This document shows, in pieces, positions 5,301-6,727 of a stretch of DNA of 6,727 nucleotides. The stretch covers positions 1-6,727 of the forward strand of contig CAMLHR010000071.1 of the NCBI GenBank assembly GCA_946479915.1. The letters run 5' to 3'. Every line of letters starts with the position of its first letter. Position 1 is the stretch's first letter. The notes beneath the pieces are model-generated. The model was not told the DNA's origin and ran no database searches. It saw only the letters and a list, made by a program, of their open reading frames with translations. The position numbers and the translations under genes were made by a program. Source of the stretch: an uncultured Lysobacter sp. (lineage in GTDB: Bacteria; Pseudomonadota; Gammaproteobacteria; Xanthomonadales; Xanthomonadaceae).

Positions 5301-6727
5301 GTCAATCCCGCCTTCGCGCGGATGACGGGCTACCAGCAGGGCGAGGTGGTGGGCCTGCCGACCGACCTGCTCGACAGCGGCCGACACGAGCGCCAGTTCT
5401 ACGCGGACTGGCGTTCGGAGCTGACGGGCAGTGGGCGCTGGTCGGGCGAGATGTGGCAGCGCCGCAAGGACGGGGAGGAATTCCTGTGCTGGCTGCAGAG
5501 CAGCGCCGTGCTCGATGCCAGCGGCGAGCCGGTGCACTACGTCGCCGTCCTCACCGACATCACCGACAAGAAGCGCGCCGAGCAGGAACTGCGCTACCTG
5601 GCCAACTACGACACGCTCACCGGCCTGCCGAACCGGGCGCTGCTGTCCGAGCGGCTCTCGCGCGCCATCGTCCGCGCCAAGCGGCAACAGGCACGCATCG
5701 CGGTGCTGTTCCTGGACCTGGACCACTTCAAGGACGTCAACGATTCGCTGGGCCACGCCGCCGGCGACCGCATCCTGCGTGCGGCGGCGGTGCGCCTGCA
5801 GGAAGTGGTGGGCACGTCGCACACGGTCGCCCGGCTGGGCGGCGACGAGTTCACGGTGGTGCTGGAGGGCATCGCATCGGCCGACGACGCCGAGGCGATG
5901 GCGCGCCGGCTGATGCAGGCGTTCGAGTCGCCGCTGGAGGTCGACACCGACGTCGACGTCACGATCTCGCCGTCGATCGGCATCAGCCTGTACCCGGACA
6001 ACGCGCTCGCGCCGTCCGACCTGCTCAAGCACGCGGACACCGCGATGTACCAGGCCAAGGCCGCGGGGCGACGGACGAGCATGCGCTACGTCGAGGCGAT
6101 GGACGTGCAGATCCGCCGCCGCGCGACGATGGCCGGCGCGTTGCGCAAGGTGCTCGACCGCGGGGAACTGGCGCTGCGGTTCCAGCCACGGCTCTCGCTG
6201 CCGCGCCAGCGCATCACCGGCGTGGAGGCGCTGCTCCGCTGGGAGAGCCCGGAGCTGGGCAGCATCCCGCCGGGGCAGTTCGTCCCGCTCGCGGAGGAGA
6301 GCGGCCTGATCCTGGAGATCGGCGAGTGGGCGTTGCGCGAGGCCTGCGCCACCCTCCAGCGCTGGCGCGCGTCTGGGCTCGATGCGTTGTGCATGTCGGT
6401 CAACGTGTCCTCGCTGCAGCTGCTGCGCGGAGACCTGCCGGCCGTGGTGGAGCGCGTGCTGCGCGAGACCCACGTCCCGGCCCGTGCGCTGGAGCTGGAG
6501 TTGACCGAGAGCGTCATCATGGCCGGCGGCGAACACACGACCGCCACGTTGCAGGCGTTCCGGCGCACCGGCGTGTCGCTGGCCATCGACGACTTCGGGA
6601 CCGGGTACTCGTCCCTCGCCTACCTCAAGCGCCTGCCGATCACCACGCTGAAGATCGACAAGGAGTTCATCCAGGACCTCACCCGCGACCCCGACGACGA
6701 GGCGATCACCAGCACGGTGATCACGAT
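2373..6727 (+). CDS. Membrane sensor: double Reg_prop propeller, Y_Y_Y, TM, PAS-PAS-GGDEF-EAL; 3' end outside the window
   Basis: At least 1451 aa with no stop or frameshift to the right edge. Numbered from GTG 2373: signal peptide 1-28 (hydrophobic 5-21, cleavage after ADA); 14 propeller repeats about 45-665, each centred on a (V/L)W(I/V/L/F)(G/A) core; Y_Y_Y immunoglobulin-like domain about 708-783; transmembrane helix about 787-809; a charged, probably coiled linker 810-830; PAS about 830-945 and about 953-1068; GGDEF about 1070-1235; EAL from about 1250. GGDEF has DTLTGLPNR, Asp1115 and an intact GGDEF at 1156-1160, but no RxxD inhibitory site. EAL has Glu1285 (EALLR), Asn1344, Glu1376 and Glu1379 (ELTES), Asp1406-Asp1407 (DDFGTGYSS) and Lys1427 (LKID); the later catalytic Glu and the Gln lie beyond the window. 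The propellers should sit in the periplasm, and the output should make or degrade cyclic di-GMP. The ligand is unknown. GTG 2373 is preferred over in-frame ATG 2346 and GTG 2367: the codons before about 2364 are atypical (AAA, CGT, CCA), and a weak AGCGG lies just upstream. Confidence 0.93.
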   Translation, partial: MRLPSFLVAAALFAFALALAGSPSRADATVRDFYFKRLGAGHGLVQNTVTAMAEDAQGFVWVGTQGGLHRYDGERFRAWRHDAADPGSLPDSFVTALSVEPGEALWIGTFSQYVVRLDLRTGEFRRYRPGSAPGASHVRSLLAVDGEVWVGTMAGLQRLDPGTGARTQVLRLPEGMAPSQSLVVDGAGTVWFGSAAGLFRVGPDGGERVGPAVPVKSLYVDADGRRWVGRDDGLFRLASGNAALVRAWPAPGGEPATVRAIVQAPDGRLWLSLAGGGLLRLDPATGASTRVRENAAVPGSLPESTIGALLVDRSGQLWVGGQIRGVAVTDPAGAPFRYLVDAAPTVPIAGSSVRAVAQGDDGALWIGTDGGLLLRYELEDGSFEAMGDRLPDGWNAPDDVAPDIAAAPRIMGFEPAGQGRLWIATTRGLLLLDTGIRSVREVAPASGAMPSLRSIDRGRDGTVWLGANDGLYRYRPRGGWLERVAGTDYAGGGLVHAVAVDRASRVWFATSHGLGLYEPRSQRLRRFRHAIDDPASLPGDLVRAVLEARDGTLWIGTHSGLSRVEEAPDGTITFSHPLAKGLGDQPVPTVFSIVESPAGTLWLGTDNGILRFEPGAADGRGMLRTFGQADGLQDVEFNGGAAALLDDGRVAMGGVSGLNLFDPARIDEPHYAAPLRLLGARIGAEAPRDGTVLWQPDRLEVPGDASIVRLRVGALDYAATSPIRYRYRMQGLHEHWIDNGTRNEITYTGLPPGRYELQVQATGRDGAWNPAGLALPVAVQPPAWRQPLFLALYGLAALLLVGLVVGTWLGRRQRERGYFRQIREREERLKLALWASGEQFWDYDLVEGQLHWMRGDDTTGGAPDVGTLTSTPDEHGIHPDDLPQVRERLREHLRGQEALFLSEHRVRRADGGWTWIRARGRVVERNLDGRALRVAGTARDITISRRAERERRIATEVLSSMTEAVTVFDRNFRFVSVNPAFARMTGYQQGEVVGLPTDLLDSGRHERQFYADWRSELTGSGRWSGEMWQRRKDGEEFLCWLQSSAVLDASGEPVHYVAVLTDITDKKRAEQELRYLANYDTLTGLPNRALLSERLSRAIVRAKRQQARIAVLFLDLDHFKDVNDSLGHAAGDRILRAAAVRLQEVVGTSHTVARLGGDEFTVVLEGIASADDAEAMARRLMQAFESPLEVDTDVDVTISPSIGISLYPDNALAPSDLLKHADTAMYQAKAAGRRTSMRYVEAMDVQIRRRATMAGALRKVLDRGELALRFQPRLSLPRQRITGVEALLRWESPELGSIPPGQFVPLAEESGLILEIGEWALREACATLQRWRASGLDALCMSVNVSSLQLLRGDLPAVVERVLRETHVPARALELELTESVIMAGGEHTTATLQAFRRTGVSLAIDDFGTGYSSLAYLKRLPITTLKIDKEFIQDLTRDPDDEAITSTVIT

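Noticed and set aside
2880..6536. A 1218-codon open frame on the - strand, antisense to the sensor gene
   Set aside because: Its product is rich in Arg, Ala, Gln, His, Val and Pro with no recognisable motif, and the opposite frame encodes well-defined domains along its full length. High GC content at third positions removes stops from this frame.

Overview
This is a very GC-rich, densely coding stretch of a Gram-negative proteobacterial chromosome. The codons strongly prefer G or C at the third position. The ygfB-pepP gene pair is typical of gammaproteobacteria. Together with the large propeller/PAS/GGDEF/EAL sensor and the near absence of intergenic DNA, it suggests a member of the Xanthomonadaceae (Lysobacter/Luteimonas/Xanthomonas relatives). 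That placement is an inference from gene content and composition, not from a marker gene.

Layout: (1) Bases 1-375, + strand, hold the 3' end of an Xaa-Pro dipeptidase gene (pepQ) whose 5' part lies outside the window. (2) After a 21-base gap, the - strand carries a tail-to-tail gene for a second M24B metallopeptidase, the complete Xaa-Pro aminopeptidase pepP (1722 down to 397). A GC-rich hairpin lies at the junction, with the pepP stop codon in its loop. (3) Directly upstream of pepP on the same strand, one base apart, is a UPF0149/YgfB-family gene (2284 down to 1724); the two form an operon. (4) A short divergent intergenic region (2285-2372) carries -10-like elements facing both ways. (5) From about 2373 to the right edge, the + strand encodes one very large membrane sensor. 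It has a signal peptide, about 14 Reg_prop blades, a Y_Y_Y domain, one transmembrane helix, two PAS domains, GGDEF and EAL. Its 3' end is outside the window.

The two peptidases act in the cytoplasm on proline-containing peptides: PepP removes an N-terminal residue that precedes proline, and PepQ splits Xaa-Pro dipeptides. Nothing in the sequence links them functionally to the sensor, which reads as an outside-to-inside signalling protein that controls cyclic di-GMP. The sensor is the most unusual object here. I see no RNA genes, CRISPR arrays, insertion sequences, toxin-antitoxin or phage genes. Several long open frames in other readings, including a 3.6-kb one antisense to the sensor, are by-products of the high GC content.
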